DNA from: Panorpa germanica
Lineage: Eukaryota > Arthropoda > Insecta > Mecoptera > Panorpidae
Assembly (NCBI GenBank): GCA_963678705.1
Contig: OY783220.1
Span: 5,415,001-5,479,000 of the forward strand
Length of the DNA: 64,000 nt
Direction: 5' to 3'
Below the pieces are notes generated by a model, which saw only the letters and a list, made by a program, of their open reading frames with translations, was not told the DNA's origin and did not search any database. How positions within the stretch are numbered: the stretch's first letter is position 1; each line of letters opens with the position of its first letter. The position numbers and the translations under genes are program-made. Below, piece by piece: positions 48,973-61,499 of the stretch.

Positions 48973-49338
48973 TGCTGGACCAGAGAGGCAGTTTTGAAAA
49001 CAGTTTTGTTATTTGTTTTGATTTTTGTTTATTTTAAAACAGTTCGGTTTTTCAAAAACAGACTGGTTTTGTTTTTAGTGTCTTTCTGTGTGTCCCATAA
49101 AAATTATAAACATGATAAACAACAACTGACAAGCGCAAATGTTCACAAAAAACCAGACTAAAAAACAACAACAAACGTGTTTTTTCTTTGGCCTTACCGA
49201 CTCCAGATGGGAATGTGTTTTGTTTACTAAAACAGTTTTCAAAGACAAAAATGTTTTAAGAACTGTATCTTTGGTGTAAACATTGGTGTTTTTGTTCGTG
49301 TTTTATTGAACTGTTTCTCTGGTGTGAAACCGGCATTA
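48973..49338 (-). mobile_element. Harbinger-like MITE, copy 2 (inverted)
   Basis: The right end GGTGTGAAACCGGCA (ending 49335) is followed by TTA. The left end TGCTGGACCAGAGAGGCAG is a decayed, shortened version. The interior (AACAACTGACAAGCGCAAAT, AAACAACAACAAACGTGTTT) is the reverse complement of 17035-17150. It is about 363 bp and noncoding. Confidence 0.68.
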
Positions 49339-49904
49339 TTTCATAGTACTTTTGTAAAAGAAGTTGCAGATGTTAGGCATGCATAATTCGTAACTTTGAA
49401 CACAATAAGATTTAACCGTAACAAGTCATGCTCATTGTCCGTGTGCATGTCGGACATGGGATATCCGTTTACGCGGACATTTATACTTTATCCGTTCTGT
49501 AGGCGTAACAAGAAACATGTGACAGTAACAAAACTACTAGGGTTAGACGTAGGGATAGTATGGGATGCCGTGATAGTAAGGGCAAGGAAAGCGTCGCATT
49601 GTTGTTCTTCTGCCAGTGCTTCTAGACTAGTAAGATCGTGGCTCATGATTCTGTTGGCTAGTTCTGCAGACCAGATGTGCACACTTATCGTTAGAATAAA
49701 ATGAGGGTCGTATCTCGTATAGTATACCACATTCTTAGAATTGTTGTTGCCTTATAATGTTGTTATGGCAAGAATCCTCTATATTAAATGTCTCTAACAC
49801 TTTCTCAAGCATTATACACTGGACAGCGGTCACTCAAGTCAAGTTACTTCTTCACTCACTCAAGTGTATACACAATGGTATTTCATTTAGCTGAATGATA
49901 TTGC

Positions 49905-50648
49905 ATATATATATATCAGTATAGCCATAGTATTCGTTCGCATTAGAGTTGTTTTTTAGTTTCGCCGGAAAAATGTTAAGTGTAACAATAGAGCAACAAA
50001 TTGTCGTAAAGTTTCACAAGAAACTTGGAAAAACCACTACTGAAACTTGTAATTTATTGAAAGAAGTGTATGGCAATGAATGTTTATCGCGTGCGCGTGT
50101 TTCTGAGTGGTTTAAATGCTTTCAAGAGGGAACAGAAGATGTTCAAGATGATTCAGGCCCGGGTCGCCCTTCCACGTCAAATATACATGAGAATATCGAA
50201 AATATCGGTAATCTGATTCGGTCTGACCGTCGGTTAAGTATTCGTGCGATTGCTGAAACTGTAGAAATTGATAAGGAATCCGTACGCCAAATTTTACATA
50301 ACAATTTTAACATGTTTCTAGCAAAGTATAGCATCCCAGTGTTAGACCATCTGCTTTATTCGGCTAACCTGGCACCTTGTGACTTTTATCTATTCCCCAA
50401 AATCAAATCTGCATTAAAAGGAACAAGATTTAAGACCGTTAAAGCTGTGATAAAGAAAGCGGCACGCATCCTGAAGGAGCTGACAAAAGAAGACTTCCAG
50501 CACTGTTTCGGACAATGGAAGATTCGCATGGAAAGTTGTAGGGATAGAGAAGGGATGTATATTGAAGGTGATAATAAGTAAATACGTATGAAATCAAAAT
50601 AAAATGTTTTACAGCGTCAGTCTCGTTGTTTAATAGCCCGACCTCGTA
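49905..50648 (+). mobile_element. internally deleted mariner element
   Basis: The transposase remnant at 49973-50581 is followed by a short UTR with AATAAA (about 50600) and a mariner-like 3' terminus, TTTAATAGCCCGACCTCG (to 50646), then TA. I could not find a matching 5' terminal repeat. The sequence upstream of about 49915 is an AT run, so the left end is lost or strongly diverged. The left boundary given is therefore approximate. Confidence 0.8.
49973..50581 (+). pseudogene. mariner transposase, internally deleted but open
   Basis: From the ATG at 49973 the frame is open for 202 residues, against about 345 for an intact family member. Residues 1-50 (SVTIEQQIVVKFHKKLGKTT ... RARVSEWFKCFQEG) form the first helix-turn-helix. 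Residues ~60-110 hold the GRPS hook and the second (IRAIAETVEIDKESVRQIL). After NNFNM the sequence jumps straight to FLAKYSIPVLDH and LAPCDFYLFPKIKSALKG. The segment with the first two catalytic aspartates is thus missing in frame, while the third (in CDFYLF) remains. It cannot catalyse transposition but could still encode a DNA-binding protein. A TTG-initiated extension to 49949 is unnecessary. The minus frame 50143-50334 is a shadow. Confidence 0.9.
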
Positions 50649-51742
50649 TATATTACATAATTACATAATACATTACTAATCAATCTAAGGGAAAACAGGA
50701 CTACCTTCAACAGACTGAAGAGGGGAGCGCCTCAGGACATAATTAAATAAAATAATATATAGATATGGATGTGTCACTGGGCACATTTTATTTGAAAACC
50801 TGAAGATTCCTTTTCACGTTTTCACTAACTGTAAGAACTTGTAAATAAAATCATAGTTTTTGTTGATCATCATCTTTATTTAAGTGCTTCCATAAAAGAG
50901 TCAGAGGTAAAAATAATAAAATATTTACATGAGAAACGTATGTAGCTTTTTAGTTAAAAATCAAATTGCATAAAACGTTTATATCAGAAAGTAAGTAAAA
51001 GATCAGAGAGAAATTCACTCGGGTATTCCAGTGAGCAAGAGCAACCTCTGACCTCCCCGAACCCTAACCGTGGAACTCTAGTATCAGCACCTGGCGAAAG
51101 GAAAACTGGGGCAGGAAGACTTTGATAGGTACTGTATTTATACAGTTGTGTTTTAGTGAGGTGTATACAGGTAAATTTTCATAATTGATATTCGAATTCG
51201 TAAACATTTATTTAAACGGTAATATCTTTTCATAGAGGAAAGATTGTATGGGCTTCTTAGGACCACGGCCCTTTTTGCGCATTGTAAATTACTATAACAT
51301 TAATTACAGCAATTACATTGATATTATGTATCGTACTTACAGGATCGTTTTATCAATTTCCTCGCTTGATTCTTTCTGCTATACTCATTCGCTACCTCTT
51401 ATCCTTGCTCTCATGTTCTATTTCGACCTTCTCTACTTCTCCATCCTTACTTGAATTAGATCTAACCTTTCTTTTTCTGTAATCGTTTGTATTCTATTGT
51501 ATTTCCATTGCATCAAACCGCGCTTCAACCATCGTCTATCCCTACTCTTTTTCCTTTTTTCATTTTCTTTCATTATCTTCTTCTTCATTCTCATTATCTA
51601 GATCTTTGTCATCTTCCTCTTATTTTCAATGCGTTCCTCATTTTCTTTTTTATCCGCTTTTTCTTAAATCTTTAGTTCTTGATGCCACAACATTTTACGG
51701 TGATATACCAACTAATCTTAGATGATGCATTTACTCGTACAA
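50649..51742. other. no recognisable gene; possible LINE-A-like C/T-rich block at 51350-51680
   Basis: Plus frames 51248-51454 and 51487-51675 lie in C/T-rich sequence (TTTCCTCGCTTGATTCTTTC) whose minus strand is Glu/Lys/Arg-rich like the LINE-A tail. No knuckle or 3' motif was found, so the assignment is tentative. A GC-richer patch at 51010-51110 is unassigned. Confidence 0.3.
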
Positions 51743-51980
51743 CTTTATATATAAATCTTAAATCTGCGTATATTTGTGCTTGTAAAACTCAAACAGTAGC
51801 CGGTTGACTTGATTCCCATTGATTTGAAACTTTCACAAAACGTTACATTTTTTCGAAAATTGAATTCATATCTTTCCAGTTGATCATCATCTGTGTTGAT
51901 GTGTGTGTGTATTTTTTAATTACTCTCTCATTCATTTCATATCAGAGTGGCACGGTGAAGCGTGGCCGGGTTTAGCTAGT
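51743..51980 (+). mobile_element. Helitron-like non-autonomous element
   Basis: It starts with TTATATATAAATCTT, then AGTAGCCGGTTGACTTGATT and GAAACTTTCACAAAACGTTA. Near the 3' end is a hairpin (GGCACG-GTGAAG-CGTGGCC), followed by GGGTTTAGCTAG and a T. A short hairpin ~10 bp before CTAG, and insertion before T, are the 3' marks of Helitrons. The overall layout is that of a widespread insect group ending in ...GCTAGT. No Rep/helicase is present. The 5' boundary is uncertain. Confidence 0.55.
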
Positions 51981-53032
51981 GTAAATATACAAAAATTGTT
52001 ATACATTTTCTTGTATTTCCAAACATAAACTGTTAAATCTTACTGTTAAAGGTCCTAACCTTTGCACGTAGGTATTTAATGATTCTAGAATGATTTTAAA
52101 TAGTACTGCATTTGCGAATCTCCTACCTAGATCATTAAAATTCAGTTTAGCAGGATATGTCATTTACTTATCAATTCGAAATTGTAAATACACATATTGA
52201 CCCCACTATAATATTATTACATATATAGTGTTATACCAATATATAATATTATACCATGAAGTTATATAGGTTTGCAGGATAGTAAGGGTGATAGGAAAAA
52301 CGGTGGGAGAAAAGAGAGAAAAATTCTATTCGGGTGCGATTCGGCGTGAGCCTTCATTAACGACAGAAACGTCTGTATATATATTCATATATATATTTAT
52401 ATATATATTTTTTCATTTCTGAATGTTTTGTACAGTCTTGTAAACCATTATGTTCAAAGTTGTAAAATACAACGTTAAGAAATCAGAAAATATAAGGTAA
52501 TAAGTATTATATGTTGTTGGGTGTGTATGATAAAATAAAATATTTTATAAAATAGTGTATATTAATGCATGTAGGGGAAAGGGTTGGACGTAGGGACCAG
52601 TAGGATCAGAGATGCACAGGTAACACAATTATTGCCCCTGTATAATTAGCGTCGGATCTGCTTATATGGTAATTATCCCATAAGTTAATTAACATGGCCA
52701 GTTAAAGAGAAATATAGAACATTAAAAATAGTACTAAGAATTTATACTAGGATTGCATAGGCCATGCTAAAGTGAACTAAAGATAATTTGTTTCTACAAG
52801 GAATGTACAAGGATTCGTACTTCTGCTTATGTGAATAACCTATACAGTATGAATAAATAAATACCTTAAATTATTGAAACGAATAAAAGTAGGATGTTAT
52901 GAGTGCCAAAAAAATCTTATAAAAAAATATAATATAAAAATATTTTTCTGGTGAGATTTTGTATATCTAAATGCATACATATACATACGAATATACGAAA
53001 AAGTATACGCAAAAATTCAATTATATACACAA
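51981..53032. other. no recognisable gene
   Basis: AT-rich, with imperfect TATA repeats at 52376-52410. Nothing else was recognised. Confidence 0.45.
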
Positions 53033-53164
<132 letters not shown>

Positions 53165-53269
53165 TATAACACAATATTATTTTATCATACAAAACAAAAC
53201 AAAAATTGCAAGGTGTTTTCTGTACCCTACGACTATAAAGGTACAACGAATATAAAAATATTAATTTTA

Positions 53270-53700
53270 TTTTATTCTTCATTCCTTCACGCCGATTTGA
53301 ACAGCTAGGTCATATTCGCCAACTCTAGTCCTTTGTGCTACTGCGTTTCGTCCTCTTTCTCACATATCCTTTTTTCTTCCCACTACTTGCTTCCTCTTTC
53401 TTCATTACCTAGTCTAAATCAGGCGATCAGTTTAGTTTAGGTATTCCATTGTCTTTTTAAGAACTTCGGCATTCTCTTGATACGCAATGGTGTGTGTCTT
53501 ACATTGTATCTGGATTCCTCCATCTTCTTCATCGATTTCTGTTACACCACTCTTCTCTTTCCCATTAACCTTTCAATTTTCTCAACTGCTCTTCTTTCTT
53601 AGAATCCTCTCCTTTTATTCCTAAGTTCTTTACATCCCGGCCTCTGTATTTTTTATTTACTTCCGAGTTATGTTACGTCCACAGTTATTTATTTGGAATC
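53270..53700 (-). mobile_element. LINE-A fragment, pre-knuckle part of the polymerase tail
   Basis: The minus strand reads, with stops, TKLIA, then FRLGNEERGSK and EEKRICEKEDE. This corresponds to ECTARFRLGNEEKGNRYRES and CRVCGAEDE in the copy at 14019-14399. Further upstream protein (Lys/Glu-rich, 53440-53640) may also belong. It is strongly decayed. Confidence 0.55.
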
Positions 53701-55364
53701 CTAAGGGAGATTATTGACCACCCTTAATGTGGTCTTATAATATAAGCTTATTGTCAGACAAATATTGCACTAGCATGATCCAGCTCGAGAATAATTCCAT
53801 ATTGTTTATTAGTAATTTATATAGCATACATAGACAATGAAGCGTATAAAATAGATCATCAATAATGCGGATAAATGCATAATAAATCGAGTCAAATGTA
53901 TATGGAAGTATACGACCCCAGACCTCATTCAATGCAATGCAATGTTGAATACGACATGAGGGGTGAAATACTCATATATTATTGATATAATAAATACCAT
54001 ATCATTTAATATGTTCGTTCGGCTCGGTATATCGATGTCTCGTTATTAACAAATAGCAGGCACCATAACCTTCCCAACTATATTGCATAATAATTGTATA
54101 TTTAATATGTTTATTACGTATGTTATTATAGTTATATTACATTACAATAAAACAGTGATGGAAATGGGTTGAATTATCTATTACGTAATCATTATTTATG
54201 TATGTTTGTTAATTTGTTATTGTTCCATAAACAACGTGACTTGGCCAAGTGGAGAAGGAAGAATTAGATAGAGAATTATGCAGAGCTATGTCAGGCCAGT
54301 GAGGAGCTAGAGTCAAGCTACGTAATTTTACGCATTAGATAATTATTTCCATACTTTGATTATTTTTATATTTTAGGTACGTATAATTTTTAAATAGTTT
54401 TGTAATTGTAATTTAGGACTTGTAAATAAACTTCCTAAGGCCGTAAATAAACTATGAGGTAGATGTATGTAAATAAATTATATTTTTTTAGTTGGTAACA
54501 CTAACCAGAGATATCCCAACTGCATTCTGGTCAGGTTAGTTAACGGTTTATATTAGTTATAGCTACTTTCATTGTAGTATGTGCTAACACAGTAGATATT
54601 TGGTAGTTGAAATTCACATTCAAATGAATCCATATTTGTAACAAATACATTATACATCAAACCGCAGCACTAGATTAAATTTTATCTAGTACTATATTCT
54701 TACAGATTTATAAATTTAATAAATTCCAAATCTGTCACTGGTTCTATTCCACGCAGTCCATTAGTATTATCTATTTTAGACTCTATTCAAATTAGTGAAA
54801 AACTGTTATACTTCAGCATGTATTTGTTAAAGATTCGTTTTGTGTCGTCCCGTTGAAGTAGGCCCCGTGAAATTGCCTATTTTTCTCATAGAATAACACG
54901 CATTAATTTAGGTTGTAAACAACATCTTTAGTTCAAGAAATTTGTATTATCATCTCTTGATAAGAAAATTTCATAACATTTTTGAAGCATACTTTTCCAC
55001 CAGTGTATTGAAAAAGAACTCGCGTATACTAAATTACTAAAGAAGAAAAGATCGCGTATACTAAATTTCATAGAGCATTTTAATGGAATTGTTATGTAAA
55101 ATTATCACATACTCGGTTCTTTGTTTTAAATACGCATTTCTCTATTAAGTTTGTATTTTATGAATCTATTTTTTTTGTCTGTTTATTTTTACCTATCAGA
55201 ATCTTAAATATTATTGGTATTATTGTTAAAATAGTATCAAAAATATTGAATTATTGACGTACCACGACAAAACTACACATGAAATTTCTTAGAAAAATAT
55301 TATTTTATTTAAATATTTTAGAAAAGTAAATAGAAATTTCATTTCTTCACTGTACACAGTTCAA
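53701..55364. other. no recognisable gene
   Basis: AT-rich. The minus frame 53735-53932 is unassigned. A CAATG triple repeat lies at 53932-53945. Confidence 0.45.
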
Positions 55365-55447
55365 GCCGGGGTCGGTTGTCGTTTTATCCGACTCTGACTT
55401 TGTGGGCGACAAATTTCTTCCGACTACGACACTCAATTCACATCCCG
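55365..55447. repeat. dispersed repeat, partial copy
   Basis: GCCGGGGTCGGTTGTCGTTT, GACTTTGTGGGCGACAAATT and CTCAATTCACATCCCGGC are related to 35505-35580. The whole copy is GC-rich against its surroundings. Confidence 0.4.
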
Positions 55448-56105
55448 GCTATAAACTAAATTACACACTAAACCTTTTATATTCCCGCAGTATTCCCATT
55501 TCAATCACATAAATGTACAATAATACACAACTATTGGGAATCATATTTTTAAATTTAATTACATTACATTGTATTTTACTAGGTCCATGTAACATTTGAG
55601 CAATCTGTTTAGCGCTGTTAACATAAACAAAACTCGATAACGTACGAACATTTTGATAGAGTGTCACTCGTTATTTATCGTCGACCGTTATTACATTAAT
55701 GAATTATTTTTGTATCATTACTGTTGTTACAATAAGTTATATAATTAGAGTCGTAAAGTTGTTATTAGTTAAATTATATTTAAATTGAAAAACTGATTGA
55801 ATGACTTGAGTATTTTTTTTAATTTATTTTATTTAACGTCAGACTATTTCTGATGCGAAGTCCTATCACGGACGACCTCTTATAATACAAGTTTTAATGG
55901 TGTTAAAATAGTTATTTAAAGAACCAGATTATTTATAGGGCAAGGGTGACTGCTAAGTTACTGAAACTAATTTGATTATGCACATATACTCGTATAATCA
56001 TAATTTTGTTAGGCAACGGTGTAGTTCAGATATATAAGGCTGTAACACTAGGACATTGTCAACATATTGGATTTAGCATCGGAAACATAACTTAAATAAA
56101 TAAAA
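55448..56105. other. no recognisable feature
   Basis: AT-rich. The minus frame 55461-55667 is not recognised. Confidence 0.4.
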
Positions 56106-56333
56106 TCAGTAAACAAATTATGTGAAGTGTCTTGTTTTGTGACGTTTCTATCAATTATAGTTCGCATTAACTTTATCTTCATTTGTATTCCGACAAGTGT
56201 TAGACAGAGAGAAATAGACATTTCATATGACTGTCAGAAAATGGACTTATGAATTTTTTTATGACAAACAAATCATACGCATCTTCAATATGATGGTAAA
56301 GTGACTCCAAACTGTTTACTGGGTTGTTTATTA
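56106..56333 (+). mobile_element. CAGTAAACA MITE, copy 4
   Basis: It starts CAGTAAACAAATTATGTGAA and ends CCAAACTGTTTACTGGG. It shares GTGACGTTTCTATCA and CTTCAATATGATGGTAAAGT. The GGTTTCGCC...GCCGATAAA block is deleted. Confidence 0.75.
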
Positions 56334-58437
56334 AACATAACAAAAGGTAACTGTTACGTAAACAATGATACCTATGCATTTTTATTTCTTTTCTAAAAAA
56401 AAACCTTTTTGTTTAGAATATAATCCTAAAACTTCTGAAGAAGACAGAAGAAGAATGGTTTTCATTAAATAGTAATAAAATTTTCTTACTAGTACCTTTT
56501 TGATTTTTTATTATTAGGTTTTGATTAGGTAAAATATTACATGAATATTAGGTAACATTCATGATAAGTGATTACTATGAATAATGCCACAATTCGCACC
56601 ACAAATTTGTTTCAAACTTAATTGCGAATATGATTCCATGTGTAACAGAATTGCTCATTTCTTTCAACGCAATTCTTTTCACAATAAATTCATACATAAT
56701 TTAGAATTTTGCTATAACCATTTGTAAGTTTCGAGAATTTTTACATTTAACTCAATTATTATGAACAATTTCTATTGAAAATCAAAAGCAATTTATATAA
56801 TTTTATTTCGAATATGTTTTATTTTTTCTACGAAAATCTTGTAATTATATAGATAGGTATACCTCGAACTCGTGTATGCTTATGAAATATTCCATTCGTC
56901 AACTTCCCGTGCGATATATTCCCACATGTCAATATATTCCTTGTAAAGCAACCCTCAAGCTCCCTGTTCCAGTACAATTCTCACGGCAACAGAATGTTGT
57001 TTGTATAGCTGGGGGGTGTTGGACGTTAAGGGTGAGGGTGGTAATGGTGGACGATGTACAGACGGAGTTTGTAGCCTCCCTTGGGGGCCATAAATCAGAC
57101 CCGCAATAGGAAGTAGTGCGGGGAAGACAAGTGCGACAACAGTGATATATGTTAAATACCGATATGTTGTAGATAGAAAATTATGTTATTACACTATCAT
57201 GTGTTAAGAAGGATGTTAAGAGATGGCAGCACCAGGTTTTATCTGTATTTTGAAGAAAAAGTGTACTGTATTAATGTAATATAACTAATAAAAACAAAAT
57301 TTACTTTCGTGTAACAAATATGTTTCGACATATCGTGCCTTTATTTAAAAATCGTGCCGCTTTAAAACTCTTTAAGGCTATCCGCACATGGGTCGACTGA
57401 TTACAAACGCGATCCCCGAATCTGCCCGAACCTGTGTTGTGAGTGAGAGAACACACGTGAATACTAGTGAGAGAACACACAAGCTCGAATGAAAAAAAAA
57501 CTGATTTGAAATTAGTTTTGAGCGAGTGTGTTTCTAGGTCACAGGGCAATTACGTTGCATGCTTTTGATGGTGAACATCATGAGCAGAGATGAGCACAAA
57601 TACTTTTCAAAAGCATTTAAATACATACATACAAATATCTCACAATACGATACAACAAAATCCCCTATTATGGTATTGTTAAAAATTCTATAGAGTCATG
57701 AAACACGGCTCGACATGGTTCGTTTTCATTTTCGTTGGAATCCGCGATTTTGGATATTAAAATATGATGATATGACCACATCGTTACAAGCGAGCTTCAA
57801 ACTTTGTTTCCTATATTAATCAGTAAGCTTGTACATCTAGCTTCATTCATTTTCTATTTGGAGTTTTTATCTTAGTACATTCTACCTTAGCGAAATAACT
57901 CATTTAATGGATTACTACCGCCCCTAATGGCAAATTAAAGAATTAATTATGAAGGAACCTTCCATACAATAACAAAGAAACGTCTGAATAAAGTCAAAGG
58001 TCTTAATATGTTACTAAAGCTTTATTGTCTTAGATTTTGTGCTAACATCATTAAATAGTCATAAGGAATTATTTTCTATTAATTATTAAACGTCTAATTA
58101 GAGAACTAATATCTGTTTTAACAAGGGTTGTTTGTTCTTTGGATCTTCCTTTTGTTATCTGTGTTTTTTTTTTCATTATAGAGAAATATATACTAAATAG
58201 AAATTTTTAATTGGTGGAAGGAAAAATCTGAATGTACTAATTAAGATCTGTAAGAAAATCCCCGACGGGGATGGAGATTTAACTGAAAGGGGGTTGTATA
58301 TATTGGTAATTTTATTCGTTGTAGTATTGATATAATATTAAGAATTAGGAACAAGAAAATATTTATATTTGTGTTTTGATTTCTGGCAATTTAATTATTA
58401 AATATTGTAAAATATCTAACAGTTACAATTCCCAGAT
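56334..58437. other. no recognisable gene
   Basis: Two slightly GC-richer patches, 56990-57130 and 57370-57440, coincide with frames at 56876-57109 (+) and 57301-57549 (-). Neither is recognised. A repeated AGTGAGAGAACACAC word lies at about 57442-57482. Confidence 0.4.
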
Positions 58438-58565
58438 AGAAAATGAACTTGGAATTAGCTTGTGGGAAGCTACCAAGTACGAACCTTGTACCGCTATATA
58501 ATTTCTATATGAAAAGCAGAAAATGAACCGTGGAATTAGCTTGTGGCAAATTACCATGTGTGAAA
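58438..58565. repeat. two-unit direct repeat, 80-bp period
   Basis: AGAAAATGAACTTGGAATTA plus GCTTGTGGGAAGCTACCAAGT-type sequence from 58438 recurs from 58518 as AGAAAATGAACCGTGGAATT and so on, about 45 bp per unit. Confidence 0.75.
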
Positions 58566-59130
58566 CTGTCATTGCTAAACACTTTTACTACCTTAGAAAA
58601 GATTTTGAATTAACTATGTTTGTTTTTACGTGGCCAATTTCTGCTTTTTGAACTTTTAGATTGAAATTGTATTTATTAAAATAATGTGTGTGTCAAGACT
58701 TTTCATTCTTTCAATATTACATCACTTGATTACATCTCCATACCAAATTAAACATTTAGAACTTTCCAGAATTTTACTAATTCGAAAAGCACATTCTGAT
58801 TTTTGTATTCTTGTCCCTATATCTTGTTGTTCTCTACTCTTCATTGTTTCTCTTCCTTTCCTCTTTCTCCTTCCTTCTTGGCTGTACCTCCTCCATCTTT
58901 TTGGAAGTATAAAAAAAAGGAATAGCAATAGCGTTTTACGTCTGAATTATATGTTATAAAAGAAAGTTTACAAGACATTCATTCATTCATTCATTCAGGG
59001 CACATTCCGGAAGAAGCAAAATGTAATAAAATTTAAAATGTAATAAATTTTCATGGCAAGAAGAATGGAACGAAGAAAGTGATAATATGCAAGTGATAAT
59101 TGATGCTAAAAATAACCTCAACGAGCAGGT
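58566..59130. other. C/T-rich block and (ATTC)5 microsatellite
   Basis: The opposite frames 58684-58959 (+) and 58722-58928 (-) cover a C/T-rich block. The minus product (FILPKRWRRYSQEGRRKRKG) resembles LINE-A tail composition only. ATTC repeats lie at 58977-58997. Confidence 0.35.
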
Positions 59131-59452
59131 CAACAATGTATCAGCCTACTAACGGTAAAACATATTATTCTTCGATAGTCAAGGTACACACAAAGACAAA
59201 CACATAACTGACAAAGACACAAACAAAGCTATATATGCCTGGTGAATATAGGCAGATATTTGAAAGTAGGGAAGTCTGAAAAACCTCATTGACCTTATCA
59301 GTAAAACTAATTTAATATCTTTATTTTAAATACCCATACTCGTATCTATAAGTTGTAAATTATTTTTTAAATGTTTATAAATGTATACATTCTTTTAAGT
59401 GTTAATAACTTTTGGAAGTTGATGCACTGAAATAAATATTAAAAAAAATATA
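59131..59452 (+). mobile_element. LINE-C 3' end
   Basis: AGCCTACTAACGGTAAAACA, CAGATATTTGAAAGTAGGGA, CCTCATTGACCTTATCAGTA and AATACCCATACTCGTATCTA follow the family order. It ends GTTGATGCACTGAAATAAAT and an A-rich tail. A GACAAAGACACAAAC-type insertion at about 59180-59225 separates the coding remnants. Confidence 0.72.
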
Positions 59453-60070
59453 TACTCGTATATATAATATTATGTATTTCATGATATATTGTTGAGAGAG
59501 AGACTGGTCGATTCCTTAATAAATAACATAAACCAATTACTGAAACATTCCATCAACAAGAATTAATCGGAATAGATATTATTATACAACGTGAAGATAA
59601 CACCCATCGTTTAAACAAAGCAACTAGATGTAGTATACATGGATTGTTATGTATAAATAATAGATTATCCCTCTTCCAAATATTTTACATCCCTAAATTT
59701 ATTGACAAAGACCATTCAAAATGACCTGCCTCTAATAACGTATATACATATGTCCATGGGACATATAGTAAACAACTCCAAATCATTAGATCAGGAGGTG
59801 AAAACCTTTTGGGTAACCGTCCACCACATTCTATTAGTGTAGATTTGGGTTTTTTAGTCAACGTAGAAGTCGTTGAAAGAATACTGGTTAATTTTTTGTT
59901 GCTTACACTTTTAATTTTATTCTTATAATTTTATAATACTTTTATTAACTAGTTTAATTTCTGATATGCGTACAAGTAATATTAACGCCACAAAGAGTGA
60001 TGATAAAACTAACAAGCAGACCATGCCTTGTGAAATAAACTAACGCCAAAATGTGGATATTTGGTACTAA
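59453..60070. other. no recognisable feature
   Basis: AT-rich; nothing supported. Confidence 0.45.
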
Positions 60071-60320
60071 TCCCAGTAAACAATTTGGTGAAGTGTTCTG
60101 TTTGTGACGTTTCTATCACTATTGCACTTCAATTAGTTCGCACCAACTTTATCCTCATTTGTATTCCGGCAGATGGAGTGGTTTCGCCATTCGCAGCCGA
60201 TAAAATAGACATTTCATATGAACAACTGTGAGAAAATGAACTTTAAATGAACACTTTCATGACATAAAAATCATACGCATCTTCAATATGATGGCGAAGT
60301 AACTCCAAAATATTTACTGA
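60071..60320 (+). mobile_element. CAGTAAACA MITE, copy 5
   Basis: It starts TCCCAGTAAACAATTTGGTG and ends CCAAAATATTTACTGA. This is the longest copy (250 bp) and contains every family block, including GGAGTGGTTTCGCCATTCG and CAGCCGATAAAATAGAC. Confidence 0.82.
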
Positions 60321-61499
60321 TATGTTATTTGCAAGGAACGGAAAAGGTAAGAGAGATAACATACGGGGACAAAAACTTTTGAGTCATAAACTAGTGCCTG
60401 GAATAGAAATATTTATTTGTTTAGGTACAAATTCTGTGTTATTTATATTTAAAAAGTTCGCAGTCAAAATATAAAAAAAAAGTATTTGACATGAATGGAA
60501 ATTGTTGATAGTTAATTAATAAGTAGTTATTATTTTGTATAAACCCTATTATTACTTTTTATTCTATTTTTACATTGCGATAAGGGATCATTCATAAATA
60601 GTCCTTATTTAAAAAGGCTATAAACCTAGTAAACAAAATTTCTAACCATTAAATAAAAATAAGTTAATATTAAAATTGATATAAGTTGTCAGTCCCTGCC
60701 TTAGATGGACACAATAGTGGCAGTTCGTTAAGGGTTGAACAGGGCAAGGGTTCACGTTGGGAGCAGAACTGTGATGGTGGTGGTGGTGAATAACGTCCAT
60801 ACCACATTTACAATTAATTTAATGCAAACACATTCCTGGTATACTAGTATTATTGTTACCGCAGAATTAGTTATGACGAATGACGAAATGTTTGAACTGT
60901 TAATGAAAATGTAAAGGGTCGCATTATTCAGCACATTTTGTATTAGGGTTTTCACTCATTTTCAATTCTGTTTTCATTATTTCACATAATCAGAAAAGCA
61001 GGCAGTGAAAGTATATGGAAATTATTTGGATATATACGTCAAAACTAAATTCCTTAAATTTTACATAGCATAAAATTAGAAATTAGGAATAATTAATCAC
61101 AAGAAAGAGAATAACTTTAAACAGGGTGCGTATAATGTTCCAGGTCGATGTTTGATTATTTAGAAAGGCATAATCATTTAATAAATACCGGTAGGTTGGG
61201 TTTTCTCCCAAAAAAATTAAATCATATAATTTACATTTTATTTTTCAATTATACGAAATTGTCCTAGATAAGAAATAGTCGTCCAGTGACGGCTATATCT
61301 ATGAATGACAATTAAAAACGTGGAGGTAGCTTTAACACACTGTCTTTTTAGTCTTTTAAAGACAGACATATATGTATCGAGTAAATTCAAAGCTAGATAG
61401 TTTGGATGATTGTTTAGTCACTGCTGAAATTTTTGGCTGAATTTGTTCATTTCTTCTCCTCGTTTCATCTCTTTCTGTCCTCGCTACTGTTCATTCACC
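60321..61499. other. no recognisable gene
   Basis: AT-rich. A TGG repeat near 60775-60787 produces the minus frame 60955-60752. An ACAGGGTGCGTATAATGTTC word at 61123 resembles a repeat terminus but has no visible partner. Confidence 0.4.

Noticed and set aside
49396-49735. Opposed frames of 102 (+) and 80 (-) codons in slightly GC-richer sequence
   Set aside because: No domain is recognised. An acceptor-like CTGCAG exists on the minus strand but no donor pairs with it, and both frames cannot be real.
56876-57109. Plus frame of 77 codons in a GC-richer patch
   Set aside because: No motif or splice context; composition alone can explain it.
58256-58272. TCCCCGACGGGGA stem resembling a terminator
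   Set aside because: A short stem in a eukaryotic context with no T run or adjacent gene.
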